Shown: piece after piece, positions 10,727 to 20,140 of the stretch
Layout: the number at the start of each line of letters is the position of its first letter
Position numbering within the stretch: position 1 is the stretch's first letter
NCBI RefSeq assembly: GCF_003026455.1
Contig: NZ_PYMB01000002.1
Location: forward strand, 344,856-408,855
Direction of reading: 5' to 3'
Source of the DNA: Photobacterium rosenbergii
Lineage (GTDB): Bacteria; Pseudomonadota; Gammaproteobacteria; Enterobacterales; Vibrionaceae
Length of the DNA: 64,000 nucleotides
Translations under genes and position numbers: made by a program
Notes under the pieces: generated by a model
Databases searched by the model: none
Told to the model about the DNA's origin: nothing
What the model saw: the letters and a program-made list of their open reading frames with translations, nothing else

Positions 10727-12175
10727 ATGAAAGCTGATATTGGTGTTATCGGTTTGGCCGTGATGGGTCAGAACCTGATCCTAAACATGAACGATAACGG
10801 ATTTAAAGTGGTTGCTTACAACCGTACTGTGGCGAAAGTTGATGAATTTTTGCAGGGTCCGGCTAAAGACACCAACATTGTCGGTGCGACTTCTCTTGAA
10901 GATCTGGTTAGCAAACTAGAATCACCACGTAAGGTGATGTTGATGGTTCGTGCTGGTGCGGTTGTTGATCAGTTCATCGACAACCTAGTCCCACTGCTGG
11001 ACGAAGGCGATATCATCATTGATGGTGGTAACACTAACTACCCAGACACCAACCGCCGCGTGGCTGAACTACGTGAGAAAGGTATCCGTTATGTGGGTGC
11101 TGGTGTATCTGGTGGTGAAGAAGGTGCGCGTTTCGGGCCATCTATTATGCCAGGTGGTGATCCTGAAGCATGGCCACATGTTAAGCCAATCTTCCAGGCG
11201 ATTGCTGCGAAAACCGACAAAGGTGAAGCGTGCTGTGACTGGGTTGGTAAAGAAGGTGCAGGCCACTTTGTGAAGATGGTTCACAACGGTATCGAATACG
11301 GTGACATGCAGCTGATCAGTGAAGCTTACCACTTCATGAAAGAGGGCCTTGGCATGTCACATGATGAGATGCAGGCGACTTTTGCTGAGTGGAACAAGAC
11401 TGAGCTAGACAGCTACTTGATTGAAATCACAGCAGACATCCTAGGCTACCGTGATGAAGACGGTGAGCCACTGGTTGAGAAGATCCTTGATACTGCTGGC
11501 CAAAAAGGCACAGGTAAGTGGACTGGTATCAATGCACTTGACCACGGTATTCCGCTAACGCTGATCACTGATTCTGTATTTGCCCGTTGCCTATCATCAC
11601 TGAAAGAGCAGCGTGAACATGCCGCTTCTTTGTTCAACAACCCAATCACTGCGGTTGAAGGTGATAAAGCACAGTGGTTGGATGCACTGCGTCAGGCACT
11701 GCTAGCGTCTAAGATCATCTCTTACGCTCAAGGCTTTATGTTGATCCGCGAAGCATCAGAATCTAACAACTGGGATCTGAACTACGGTAACGTTGCCCTG
11801 ATGTGGCGTGGCGGTTGTATTATCCGCAGTGCATTCTTGGGTAATATTCGTGACGCTTTTGAAGCTAACCCTGAGCTTGCTTTCCTCGGTCTTGATAATT
11901 ACTTCAAGGATATCCTAGAAGGTTGCCTACCAGCATGGCGTAAAGTAGTCGCTAAGTCATTTGAGACCGGTCTACCTATGCCTTGTATGTCTTCAGCGCT
12001 TACCTTCCTGAACGGTTACACGACTGCCCGCCTGCCAGCAAATATGCTTCAGGCACAGCGTGACTACTTTGGTGCCCACACTTATGAGCGCACTGATAAA
12101 CCACGTGGCGAGTTTTACCACACCAACTGGACGGGTACCGGCGGTGATATTTCTTCAACAACCTATGATGTTTAA
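10727..12175 (+). CDS. gnd: 6-phosphogluconate dehydrogenase, decarboxylating
   Basis: A 482-residue enzyme of the long homodimeric class; it converts 6-phosphogluconate to ribulose-5-phosphate, CO2 and NADPH. The NADP-binding motif is IGLAVMGQNLILNM at residues 6-19. The substrate-binding signature is GAGVSGGEEGARFGPSIMPG near 125-145, and the catalytic KMVHNGIEYGDMQ is near 183. It is preceded by a good AGGAGAGA ribosome-binding site, ends the zwf-pgl-gnd operon and is followed by a strong terminator. Confidence 0.95.
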   Translation: MKADIGVIGLAVMGQNLILNMNDNGFKVVAYNRTVAKVDEFLQGPAKDTNIVGATSLEDLVSKLESPRKVMLMVRAGAVVDQFIDNLVPLLDEGDIIIDGGNTNYPDTNRRVAELREKGIRYVGAGVSGGEEGARFGPSIMPGGDPEAWPHVKPIFQAIAAKTDKGEACCDWVGKEGAGHFVKMVHNGIEYGDMQLISEAYHFMKEGLGMSHDEMQATFAEWNKTELDSYLIEITADILGYRDEDGEPLVEKILDTAGQKGTGKWTGINALDHGIPLTLITDSVFARCLSSLKEQREHAASLFNNPITAVEGDKAQWLDALRQALLASKIISYAQGFMLIREASESNNWDLNYGNVALMWRGGCIIRSAFLGNIRDAFEANPELAFLGLDNYFKDILEGCLPAWRKVVAKSFETGLPMPCMSSALTFLNGYTTARLPANMLQAQRDYFGAHTYERTDKPRGEFYHTNWTGTGGDISSTTYDV

Positions 12176-12204
12176 TTAGGTTTCTAAGAAGAAAAGATAG
12201 TATT

Positions 12205-12232
12205 AAGACGCTGAAGTTCAGCGTCTTTTTTT
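12205..12232 (+). terminator. Rho-independent terminator of zwf-pgl-gnd
   Basis: The stem AAGACGCTGAA/TTCAGCGTCTT is followed by a run of T, starting about 30 bp after the gnd stop. Confidence 0.92.
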
Positions 12233-12336
12233 ATAAAATAAAAAGCGAAATAATGCTTTAGATGGTTCAAAATATTGGCGAATTAGCTGTCAAATAAAAG
12301 TCAAATAACAATTGATAAAATAAATGATAGATATTA

Positions 12337-12352
12337 TGTGACTTGCATCAAA
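12337..12352 (+). promoter_or_regulatory. CRP-like site upstream of the PstS-like/porin pair
   Basis: TGTGA-CTTGCA-TCAAA has a perfect left CRP half-site and a 3/5 right half, in an AT-rich stretch about 85 bp before the GTG start of the next gene. A perfect 8-bp inverted repeat (GATATTTC/GAAATATC, 12396-12416) lies between it and the gene. Regulation is inferred from sequence only. Confidence 0.4.
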
Positions 12353-12429
12353 ATCAAATAATAAATTGTTTATTAGCTGAATTTATCCTGCCTACGATAT
12401 TTCTATAGGAAATATCAGGGGCGTGTAAT

Positions 12430-12873
12430 GTGACATTTTTACTGCAAAGAACGTTTGGTTGTCTTTTTTTATTTTTTGTCGTTTTTTCTCCAACAACGTT
12501 GGCGGAAAGTTATGCCATTGTCACATCAACACCGACACCACCCGCAGAAAAACTTACCAAAACCAAAGCAAAACTGCTGTTTTCTGGCAAGGTTCACACT
12601 ATTCCAGGGATTGGAAAAATAGAATTAATCGACTTCCCTTCTGGTAGTGAATACAGAAAGGAGTTTTATCAGAAAATCTTAAGGAAGAGTGAGGGGCAGA
12701 TGAAAAGGATTTGGTCATCGATAGCTTTCTCTGGCAGAGCGAAACCACCAACCGAGATGAAGTCAGACGATATTGAGTTGGTGCATCAGTGGTTAGAACA
12801 AAAGCCATCAGCCATTGGGTATTTGCCTATCAGCGAAATAGGGGGGCTCAATGTACTGCTTGAAATACATTAG
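12430..12873 (+). CDS. Small periplasmic PstS-like (phosphate-binding-protein fold) protein
   Basis: 147 residues from a GTG start with AGGGG upstream. An N-terminal signal peptide (CLFLFFVVFSPTTLAES) points to the periplasm. The rest resembles the short PstS-like domains often annotated as phosphate ABC transporter substrate-binding proteins: KTKAKLLFSGKVHTIPG, a central DFPSGSEYRKEFYQKIL segment, and a closing GYLPISEIGGLNVL. No permease or ATPase gene is nearby, so transport is doubtful; such domains are often sensory partners. Its 3' end overlaps the next gene by 23 bases in another frame. Confidence 0.6.
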   Translation: MTFLLQRTFGCLFLFFVVFSPTTLAESYAIVTSTPTPPAEKLTKTKAKLLFSGKVHTIPGIGKIELIDFPSGSEYRKEFYQKILRKSEGQMKRIWSSIAFSGRAKPPTEMKSDDIELVHQWLEQKPSAIGYLPISEIGGLNVLLEIH

Positions 12874-13969
12874 TACTGCGTTATTGCTGCTCTCTTCTTT
12901 AGCGGTAAAAGCGGTTGAGCTACCTGATTGGTTAGCTTTCTCCGGGTTTGCATCGGTAGCAGCTGCCAAAAGTGATAATGACACGCCATATTATTACACT
13001 CGCAATATTACCGATGACTGGTGTTTTGATTGCGACACGATAGTGGGTTTACAAGCTGATATTTTCCCAACAGATTGGCTTCACGCATCGGCACAACTTG
13101 TTAAACGTCCTTCTGATAACTTTAGTGATCCTGATCTGGAGTGGGCCTATATTTCCGTTGAACCTATTGCTGACTTGAAAATACGTGCAGGGCGATTACG
13201 TTCACCGACGTTTATGTATTCCCAAGTCGTGTTTGTTAACCAAGCTTACCCTTGGGTAAGGCTTCCTGCTGAGGTGTACGATACTACTGGCGGTTTCACC
13301 CGCTATGATGGTATCGATGGTTATTACACCTGGGTGCTCAATGATAGTTTGCTGCTTCAGGTACAACCTTATGCCGCATTTAAAACGTCAATTGATGATA
13401 ATGAAATCAACAATACTTATTACGATGTTGACTTAAAAGAACTGTATGGTTTGCGGCTGGATCTAGAAAGCGATGTTTGGAGCGTCTATCTCAACTATTT
13501 TGAAGCTAGGCTCGATATTACCACCGTAGATGATGTGCCACTGGAGGTGAATGAGTTTGATGTGCCGATTAGGTTCGGTAAACGAACGGTGCCGATAGAC
13601 AGTAAAACTTGGTCTTATGGTCTTAAGTATGACTGGGATGACTTTACGTTTGTTTTCGAGGGGACGACAAGCAAAGATAGCTATTGGGGTGGGTACCTTT
13701 CTGTTCTTTATCACTATGATGATTGGACGCCATATGTTGTTTATGGCAAACGGACCGGGGGCGAAGAAGGTAGTAAGGAGCACTCAGATAGCTTTAGTTT
13801 GGGAACAAGGTACGACATATTACCGAACCTGGCAGCGGTTGCTGAGTGGCATTATACCAAAGCCAAAGGTGACTCTAGGGGTAGTTTCACATACCCAAGA
13901 GGACAAGAACCTGACGACCGCTCGGCAAATATTTTTACCCTAGGTTTGAATTACAGCTTCAACCTTTAG
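12851..13969 (+). CDS. Outer-membrane beta-barrel, porin-like protein
   Basis: 372 residues with a signal peptide (YISTALLLLSSLAVKAVE). The mature part has many alternating aromatic beta-strands such as WAYISVEPIADLKIRAGRLR and SKTWSYGLKYDWDDFTFVFE, and ends with a strand IFTLGLNYSFNL, typical of a porin-like barrel. A short loop contains two Cys (WCFDCDT, near residue 57), unusual for a porin. The start overlaps the upstream PstS-like gene, so the two are co-transcribed and probably coupled. The substrate is unknown. Confidence 0.65.
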   Translation: MYCLKYISTALLLLSSLAVKAVELPDWLAFSGFASVAAAKSDNDTPYYYTRNITDDWCFDCDTIVGLQADIFPTDWLHASAQLVKRPSDNFSDPDLEWAYISVEPIADLKIRAGRLRSPTFMYSQVVFVNQAYPWVRLPAEVYDTTGGFTRYDGIDGYYTWVLNDSLLLQVQPYAAFKTSIDDNEINNTYYDVDLKELYGLRLDLESDVWSVYLNYFEARLDITTVDDVPLEVNEFDVPIRFGKRTVPIDSKTWSYGLKYDWDDFTFVFEGTTSKDSYWGGYLSVLYHYDDWTPYVVYGKRTGGEEGSKEHSDSFSLGTRYDILPNLAAVAEWHYTKAKGDSRGSFTYPRGQEPDDRSANIFTLGLNYSFNL

Positions 13970-13990
13970 ACCATATGAAATACTCGAGTG

Positions 13991-14016
13991 AAAGGCACGC
14001 GATCAGCGTGCCTTTT
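13991..14016. terminator. Bidirectional terminator between porin-like gene and patatin gene
   Basis: AAAGGCACGC-GATCA-GCGTGCCTTTT is a symmetrical hairpin with A- and T-runs on the two sides. It sits in the gap between convergent genes. Confidence 0.88.
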
Positions 14017-14024
14017 CATCGTCT

Positions 14025-15131
14025 TTATGAATAGACTTGTGGAATATAGTCAGCCAAAAACTCAGTCGCGCACATTTTACCGTGGGAGTAATCTTCCAAG
14101 ATATCATTACGGCTACTCAGCAAGGTTTTGCTTTTCAAACGGCGCTTGGGCGCAATGCGATAAATAAAGCTATCTTCAGGTGGTGAATCTAAAAAGTCAT
14201 CTACAATGGCCTGGTTATCGAATAAGGTCACGAGTAACTCCAGCGCTTTGGTATTGGAAGGGTCGAAACCAAACCGTTTGGCATGAATCGAGACTAGGTG
14301 AAGTGTATCTTCAAGGTACGTTCCCCAACTCTGTTTCTCTTTTTGCTCGCTATCGGCCCCGTTCTGCGAACCTGATAAAGCTTTTATTCTTTGGTCGATA
14401 ATTCCTTCAAGCCTGCGTTCAAAGTATTTTGCCTGCTGCCTTCGCTTCTTATATAGATGTTGGCAGTGGATATGTTCAAGGCTCTCTTGCAATAGTTTTC
14501 GAGAATGGAGTATTTGCTTTTCGTTAAGTTGCTTGTTATCACTTTCCAGCGGCGAGGTTTGAATGACCACGATACGCTTGTATCCATTTTTATATGCTTT
14601 AATAACAGGAGTGTTGGCAGCAATCGCACCGTCTATCCATGTTTTCCCATCTATTTCGACTTGTTGTTGGTACAGGATTGGAATGGCACAGGTTGCTCGA
14701 AGTACGTTGTACCAATTGTCGGTAAAAATAGGGTAGTAGGCGTCTTCAAGTGATTCTGCATCAGTCAAACAAGCTAATGCTTCTCTCGATTTAAGCTTTT
14801 GTTTGCCTTTTTCAATTTGCAAGCTGTCTTTGGTCTCCATCATGGCCTTAAATGCCCAGTCAAGATCCATCTGTTGTTTACGCTTGATAAACTGCTTGAG
14901 GTTGAAAAAGCGGGACTTGGTCGTGAAATTTAAAATAAAGTTCAGCCCAAAGCCGCTTTGCCCTGTGACATAAGGAGAAATATTCAGTGCACCGGCTGAT
15001 GTACCGACATAAAATGAAAATGGATTGAAGTTATATTTCATAAACTGGTCAAGCACACCAGCGGCAAAACTGCCTTTTTGTCCTCCCCCTTGAACCACAA
15101 GGGCATAATTGCTCGGCTCATCAAACGCCAT
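14025..15131 (-). CDS. Patatin-like phospholipase
   Basis: A 368-residue patatin-family serine hydrolase. The glycine-rich oxyanion loop is QGGGQKG at residues 14-20, the nucleophile elbow GTSAG gives Ser45, and the DGA motif gives Asp167 of the Ser-Asp dyad. Such enzymes cleave acyl ester bonds of phospholipids or triacylglycerols. No signal peptide or membrane helix is visible, so it is probably cytosolic or peripheral. The basic, Lys/Arg-rich C-terminal half has no recognisable domain. A LysR gene lies 149 bp upstream on the same strand. Confidence 0.85.
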   Translation of the reverse strand: MAFDEPSNYALVVQGGGQKGSFAAGVLDQFMKYNFNPFSFYVGTSAGALNISPYVTGQSGFGLNFILNFTTKSRFFNLKQFIKRKQQMDLDWAFKAMMETKDSLQIEKGKQKLKSREALACLTDAESLEDAYYPIFTDNWYNVLRATCAIPILYQQQVEIDGKTWIDGAIAANTPVIKAYKNGYKRIVVIQTSPLESDNKQLNEKQILHSRKLLQESLEHIHCQHLYKKRRQQAKYFERRLEGIIDQRIKALSGSQNGADSEQKEKQSWGTYLEDTLHLVSIHAKRFGFDPSNTKALELLVTLFDNQAIVDDFLDSPPEDSFIYRIAPKRRLKSKTLLSSRNDILEDYSHGKMCATEFLADYIPQVYS

Positions 15132-15280
15132 AGTTAAACCTATTCAAAACGATCCGTTACTGTTGGCAGCTAACACTGCAAAGTAAGCAAAATTGTAGAG
15201 TCTTGAATGGTGCGAGAGTCAAATGGAGCTGTTGGTATAAGCAGGTAAAAAATTCGGTAGAGTCTCTGTATATCAATTGC

Positions 15281-16195
15281 TTATGAATTGAAAATAGCTG
15301 AGATAGTGTTGTGCAAATAACGATATAGCGGGTGATTTCGGTTAGTCTGAAGGTAGCCGCCATAGATGGTAAACTCATTGAACTGGTGGCTCAACGGAGG
15401 GGCCGGATAATGGGTTACCCCCTTAAAGTTGTTCGCCGTGCTAATGCTCGAGAACATAATCGCATCAGTTTCTGATACCAATTGGCAAGCGGCCTGAATA
15501 TTGTAAGAGCGCAACAGAACATGGGGAGTAAGATCCCTGCGTAAATACTCGACTTCGATACTTGTTAGTGGGGTATTCTGTACCGGAGGTGGCAGGATCA
15601 CCAATGGAAGATCAGCTATTTCATCCCAGTCGTAACTTAAGCTCAGGATAGGATGGTTCTCCCTAGCAATCAGTACTGTTTTTTCGCTAAACAGCGGTTT
15701 GAGGTAGATGTCTTGTCCTAACTCCATCTCGTTATCGACAATGCAATAATCAAATTTGCCGCTGAGCATTTCCTCCTGGCTGCTTTCATCCCAGTTGAAA
15801 AAAGAAAATGAGGCATTAGGCAGCGCCTTATAGAGTTGGGATATCAGTTTGGCCCCTTGTTCTTCGTAGTAGACCGAATCAGCCACAATGGAAATGTTGC
15901 CGTTGAAATCATCACTAGAAAACTCGGCAAAGTCCTCCAGAACGTCCTGAATTGGGCTGAGCATATCATCAACAACGGCTGCCAGTTTGATTGCCATTGC
16001 TGATGGTTCGATGCCATGGGCCTTGCGAACAAAGAGCATTTCACCAAATACTTCTTTAAGGCTTGCTAGTCCTCGGCTTGCTGTTGCCTGGGACATACCT
16101 AGTTGTTCAGCAGCAAGTTTGGTGCTTTTTTTCTCTACCAGTGCTTTAAGTAGACGCATCAAGTTGAGGTTAAGTTCGTCTAGGCGAGGTTCCAT
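15281..16195 (-). CDS. LysR-family transcriptional regulator
   Basis: 304 residues from the ATG at 16195, which has AAGG 7 bases upstream; an earlier in-frame start would add 21 residues. The N-terminal winged HTH is LDELNLNLMRLLKALVEKKS followed by KLAAEQLGMSQATASRGL. The effector-binding domain (about 90-300) has the usual two-lobed pattern, for example ISIVADSVYYEEQGAKLISQL. The ligand and targets cannot be read from the sequence; the downstream patatin gene on the same strand is a candidate. Confidence 0.85.
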   Translation of the reverse strand: MEPRLDELNLNLMRLLKALVEKKSTKLAAEQLGMSQATASRGLASLKEVFGEMLFVRKAHGIEPSAMAIKLAAVVDDMLSPIQDVLEDFAEFSSDDFNGNISIVADSVYYEEQGAKLISQLYKALPNASFSFFNWDESSQEEMLSGKFDYCIVDNEMELGQDIYLKPLFSEKTVLIARENHPILSLSYDWDEIADLPLVILPPPVQNTPLTSIEVEYLRRDLTPHVLLRSYNIQAACQLVSETDAIMFSSISTANNFKGVTHYPAPPLSHQFNEFTIYGGYLQTNRNHPLYRYLHNTISAIFNS

Positions 16196-16300
16196 AAATA
16201 GCCTTGAAGTTATTGAAATCGTTTTACTGTTATTAACAATAGCGGAAATCATAGCCACTTTCAGTAGCTAGTGGTTGTCTATCCCGCTAAGTTTTAAGAG

Positions 16301-16327
16301 AAAAACCGCAGCAAAGATGCTGCGGTC
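16301..16327 (-). terminator. Terminator of the Ca2+ ATPase gene
   Basis: On the minus strand a GACCGCAGCA/TGCTGCGGT stem is followed by TTTTT, about 30 bp after the stop codon at 16357. Confidence 0.88.
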
Positions 16328-16356
16328 TTTAGTTTATTTTCTTTAACTCATCTTCT

Positions 16357-19110
16357 TTACAGAAGCTTGGTCTTGGTTAGCTCTTTGATGGCTGACAGGA
16401 TGAAAGTCATCCCCCCCGAAGCAGCAACAATCATCATCAAGTGGCCAAATTCCAATGGACGGGTGTGGAATACCAGTTCGCCAAATGGGCTATACACCAA
16501 TGCTAGCGACAAGCCACCGGATACGGCGATAGCCAACAGCAGGTACTTATTGGTAAACGGGTTCTTGCGGAACACCGTGGTGAAAGTACGGCTATCGAAC
16601 AGGTGCCACAACTGCGAGAAAATCAACGTCAGGAAGGCAACTGTTTGTGCATAGTAGGCGCTGTATCCCGCATTTAGTGCCATCGCAAAGCCTGCGTAAC
16701 TAAGTGCGCCAAGTGCGAGGCCGCGAGTTACGATGCGGTGACCAAGTCCTTCGGAGAAGAAGCCCTGGTTACGCTTGCGCGGCTTCCTTTCCATAAGGTC
16801 TTTCTCTTCCGGTTCAACACCTAGGGCAAGGGCTGGAAGACCATCTGAAACCAGATTGACCCAAAGGATCATCAGCGGTGTCAGTGGCAAAATAGCATCT
16901 GGCCCCATCAACAAGAACGCAAACAGGATAACCGATACTTCGCCAACGTTGGCGGTCAATGCCTGGCGGATAAACTTACGTAGGTTATCGAAAATCTGAC
17001 GTCCTTGGCGGACGGCTTTAACGATGGTGCTGAAGTTATCATCCAGTAGGATTAGGTCACCCGAATCTTTGGCAACAGACGTACCGGTAATACCCATGGC
17101 AACACCAATATCAGCACGGCGAAGGGCGGGGGCGTCATTTACACCATCACCTGTCATCGAGGCAACCTCGTTGTTTTCTTGCTGCGCTTTTACGATACGT
17201 AGTTTGTGCTCAGGAGTCACTCGGGCAAAAACAGCAACCTGAGGACAGATCTGTTGCAGCTCTTTGTCATCGAGTTGGTCAAGCTCTGCGCCTGTTACAA
17301 CCCTGTCCTTTTCGCTACGGATAATACCGATATCGCGGGCAATAGCTGCAGCGGTTGCAGCATGGTCGCCAGTGATCATCACGGTACGAACACCGGCCTG
17401 GTAACACTGTTCTACAGCATCGCGGACTTCCGGACGCGGTGGATCCATAATGCCATAGATACCAAGGATATTGATGTCTTTCTCAAGCTCTGGGTAATCG
17501 AGTTCCAGTTCAGCTTTTGACAGTTCACGGAAGCCGACAGCCAGGGTACGAAGGGCTTCGCTACCAAATTGGGCAATAGCCTGCTGGAAGTCAGCTTTGA
17601 TTTCCATAGAAGCACTTAGGTCATACCCTAGGTTTCCTTCTGATGTAGTCGGAGCTAGCGGGATGTAACCTTTGTCAGTCATGAAGTTGGCTGACTTGTT
17701 CAGGACAACATCCGGTGCGCCCTTAAGTGCCAAGAAGTGGTTACCTTCTGGGTCACGAACGATAACTGATGCCATCTTACGGGCAGAGTCAAATGGGAAC
17801 TTCTTGACGATCTTATAACCGGATGATTCAAGCAGCTCAGATTGTTTCAGGCCGGCTTTGGCTGCCGCCACAATCAGTGCACCCTCTGTAGGGTTACCAC
17901 GGACTGTCCAGTTACCTTCGGCATTGATGTACTCGGCATCGTTACACAGCGTTGCAATCATCAGGCCTTTGATCATAGCAGGGCTGTCAGCCACATTCAG
18001 CTTATGGCCATCAGGGATAAACTCGCCTTTTGGAGCAAAGCCTTTACCAGACACGTTCCAATAGCGGCCAGATACATCGTAAGCCTTCATGACCTGCATC
18101 TGGTTCTGGGTCAGGGTACCGGTTTTATCCGAACAGATAACCGTTGTCGAACCCAGTGTTTCAATCGCCGATAGTTGCTTGGCAAGGGCGTTGTTTTTCA
18201 CCATTTTGGTAGAACCCATCGTCAATACGATAGTCACCACCGTAGGCAGGCCTTCAGGAATAGCGGCAACAGACAAGGAAATACCGGTTGTCAGGATATC
18301 CAGCCATGGCATACCGTGGTACAAACCGATACCACAAACAAGGGCTACAACACCGAGGCCAACGAACAGCAGCATCATCGCAAGCGTATCCATACGGGCC
18401 TGCATCGGTGATTTGGTTTCTTCGGTTTGGTTCATCATATCAGCGATATGACCGACCTCAGTATCCATACCCGTGGCAGTAACCAGACCAAGACCAGTAC
18501 CTGTGGTGACAATGGTGGTCATAAAACCCATGTTTTTCTGGTCGCCAATACCAACAGACGGGTCATCGATAGCTTCTATCGTTTTATTGACAGGTTCCGA
18601 TTCACCGGTGAGGGCTGCTTCATCGATAGATAGGCGGTTTGCCTCAAGCAATCTGACATCAGCAGGTAAAATATCACCGGTATTGATCTTGATGATATCA
18701 CCAGGCACTAGCTCTTTTGCTGCCACACTGATCCATTGGCTATCGCGAAAAACCTCAGCCTTTGGCGCGGCCATATCTTTGAGGGCTTCCATGCCTTTCT
18801 GGGCTTTGAATTCCTGCCAGAAAGAAATACCGGTATTGATGAGGATAATCACGGCGATGGCGATAGCATCAATAAAATGCCCGGTAACCCATGAAACAAT
18901 GGCACCAATAGCAAGAATAAAGACCAGAGGGTTTTTATATTGCTCTAAATATATCTTCCACCCAGGTGTTGCCTGCTTATCAGATATTTCATTCGGACCG
19001 TAACGCTCTAAGCGCGATTGAGCTTCAGAGCTTGAAAGGCCAGTTTCTTTACTACTTTCAAGGATCTCCAGAGAATCAGAACTCTTGACAGAAAACCATT
19101 TAGTAATCAT
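16357..19110 (-). CDS. Ca2+-type P-type ATPase (cation-translocating)
   Basis: 917 residues from the ATG at 19110, with GGGAG 8 bases upstream; an in-frame ATG 15 bases earlier lacks a ribosome-binding site. It is a P2A-type pump: actuator LTGES near residue 168, phosphorylation site CSDKTGTLTQ with Asp328, and hinge MTGDGVNDAPAL. The membrane ion-site residues match SERCA-type Ca2+ pumps: PEGLP in M4, NVGE in M5 and NLVSDGLPALALG in M6. Na+/K+-like members share much of this pattern, so Ca2+ is likely, not proven. It probably exports Ca2+ across the inner membrane. An MgtE-type gene lies upstream on the same strand. Confidence 0.88.
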   Translation of the reverse strand: MITKWFSVKSSDSLEILESSKETGLSSSEAQSRLERYGPNEISDKQATPGWKIYLEQYKNPLVFILAIGAIVSWVTGHFIDAIAIAVIILINTGISFWQEFKAQKGMEALKDMAAPKAEVFRDSQWISVAAKELVPGDIIKINTGDILPADVRLLEANRLSIDEAALTGESEPVNKTIEAIDDPSVGIGDQKNMGFMTTIVTTGTGLGLVTATGMDTEVGHIADMMNQTEETKSPMQARMDTLAMMLLFVGLGVVALVCGIGLYHGMPWLDILTTGISLSVAAIPEGLPTVVTIVLTMGSTKMVKNNALAKQLSAIETLGSTTVICSDKTGTLTQNQMQVMKAYDVSGRYWNVSGKGFAPKGEFIPDGHKLNVADSPAMIKGLMIATLCNDAEYINAEGNWTVRGNPTEGALIVAAAKAGLKQSELLESSGYKIVKKFPFDSARKMASVIVRDPEGNHFLALKGAPDVVLNKSANFMTDKGYIPLAPTTSEGNLGYDLSASMEIKADFQQAIAQFGSEALRTLAVGFRELSKAELELDYPELEKDINILGIYGIMDPPRPEVRDAVEQCYQAGVRTVMITGDHAATAAAIARDIGIIRSEKDRVVTGAELDQLDDKELQQICPQVAVFARVTPEHKLRIVKAQQENNEVASMTGDGVNDAPALRRADIGVAMGITGTSVAKDSGDLILLDDNFSTIVKAVRQGRQIFDNLRKFIRQALTANVGEVSVILFAFLLMGPDAILPLTPLMILWVNLVSDGLPALALGVEPEEKDLMERKPRKRNQGFFSEGLGHRIVTRGLALGALSYAGFAMALNAGYSAYYAQTVAFLTLIFSQLWHLFDSRTFTTVFRKNPFTNKYLLLAIAVSGGLSLALVYSPFGELVFHTRPLEFGHLMMIVAASGGMTFILSAIKELTKTKLL

Positions 19111-19262
19111 GTAATTGTCTCCCATTCGAGTGGTTACGTTGAGAGCAAGTATTTTTCTTCATGTGTTTTACTTATTGATAAGTGTGGGTGTAGCAGTGCT
19201 GCAATGCCTGAGAAGCTCCGGCAAAGTAGCACCAAGGTAATAAAGACTTTAAGGTTGCGGAA

Positions 19263-20093
19263 TTAACTAATACCCAAGATGGCATTGACCACCGAGAAAT
19301 AGATCCACATCCCCGAAATATCGACAATCGAAGCAAGCATAGGGCTTACCAGTACTGCAGGGTCGAGTTTGAACACCCTTGCAATAATTGGAAGTACGCC
19401 ACCAAGTGTTGTCGACAAGACTATTTGGATAAATAAGGCCATTGCTATAGCCAGCGCGATATCCGAGATATAAAAGTCGCCAAGACTGGTAACATCGCTG
19501 AAAATCAAAATGCGTACGACAACCACTGAAGCTACCGCAATAGCCAACACGAGACCGACCCTAAATTCCTTCAGGGCGACCCGTAACCACTGCTTTTGTT
19601 GTACCTCACCGGTTGCCAGCGCCCGGATGACAAGCGTAGCGGCTTGAGAGCCTGTGTTGCCGCCTGCTGCGGCAATAACTGGCATATAAACAGCGAGCAA
19701 TACAAGTTGGCTCAGCGTGTCTTCATACTGGGCAATAATTAATCCAGAGACGATCCCCAGCAGGGCAAGGGTGACAATCCATCCTATTCGCTGTAGTACG
19801 TGCTCGCTTACAGAGGTCGTAAGGTAATCACGGTTGGTTTCAGCCTCGGACAGAATAATTCCCAATTGAACCGCGATATGTCTGGCACGTTTGCTATGAC
19901 CAATTAACTCTAATTGCTCGATTAAATGCTGTACCTGACCATGAGGACAGTGCTGTAAAACGTTGATGACGTGTTCAATGTCTCCCGTGACAAGGTACTC
20001 AATTTGTTGTTGGTCATCTAAATCTAGGAAGCGTATAGACTGAATATCAATGTGGTGTCTTGAATAAAGAGGCGTATCTATATCAGTATTCAT
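19263..20093 (-). CDS. MgtE-type divalent cation transporter, membrane core without CBS domains
   Basis: 276 residues, versus about 450 for full MgtE. The C-terminal five-helix pore domain is intact, with the hallmark AAGGNTGSQAATLVIRALA near residue 141 and DPAVLVSPMLASIVD near 247, which carries the conserved pore-region Asp. The first 90 residues are soluble and short; I see no CBS pair and only a remnant of the N domain. In MgtE these cytosolic parts close the pore when Mg2+ is high, so gating must differ (inference). It lies about 150 bp upstream of the Ca2+ ATPase gene. Confidence 0.8.
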   Translation of the reverse strand: MNTDIDTPLYSRHHIDIQSIRFLDLDDQQQIEYLVTGDIEHVINVLQHCPHGQVQHLIEQLELIGHSKRARHIAVQLGIILSEAETNRDYLTTSVSEHVLQRIGWIVTLALLGIVSGLIIAQYEDTLSQLVLLAVYMPVIAAAGGNTGSQAATLVIRALATGEVQQKQWLRVALKEFRVGLVLAIAVASVVVVRILIFSDVTSLGDFYISDIALAIAMALFIQIVLSTTLGGVLPIIARVFKLDPAVLVSPMLASIVDISGMWIYFSVVNAILGIS

Positions 20094-20140
20094 TTGAGGC
20101 CATCAAGTTTTAGTAATGGTTTCAGCTTGCCGTTAAGGTA

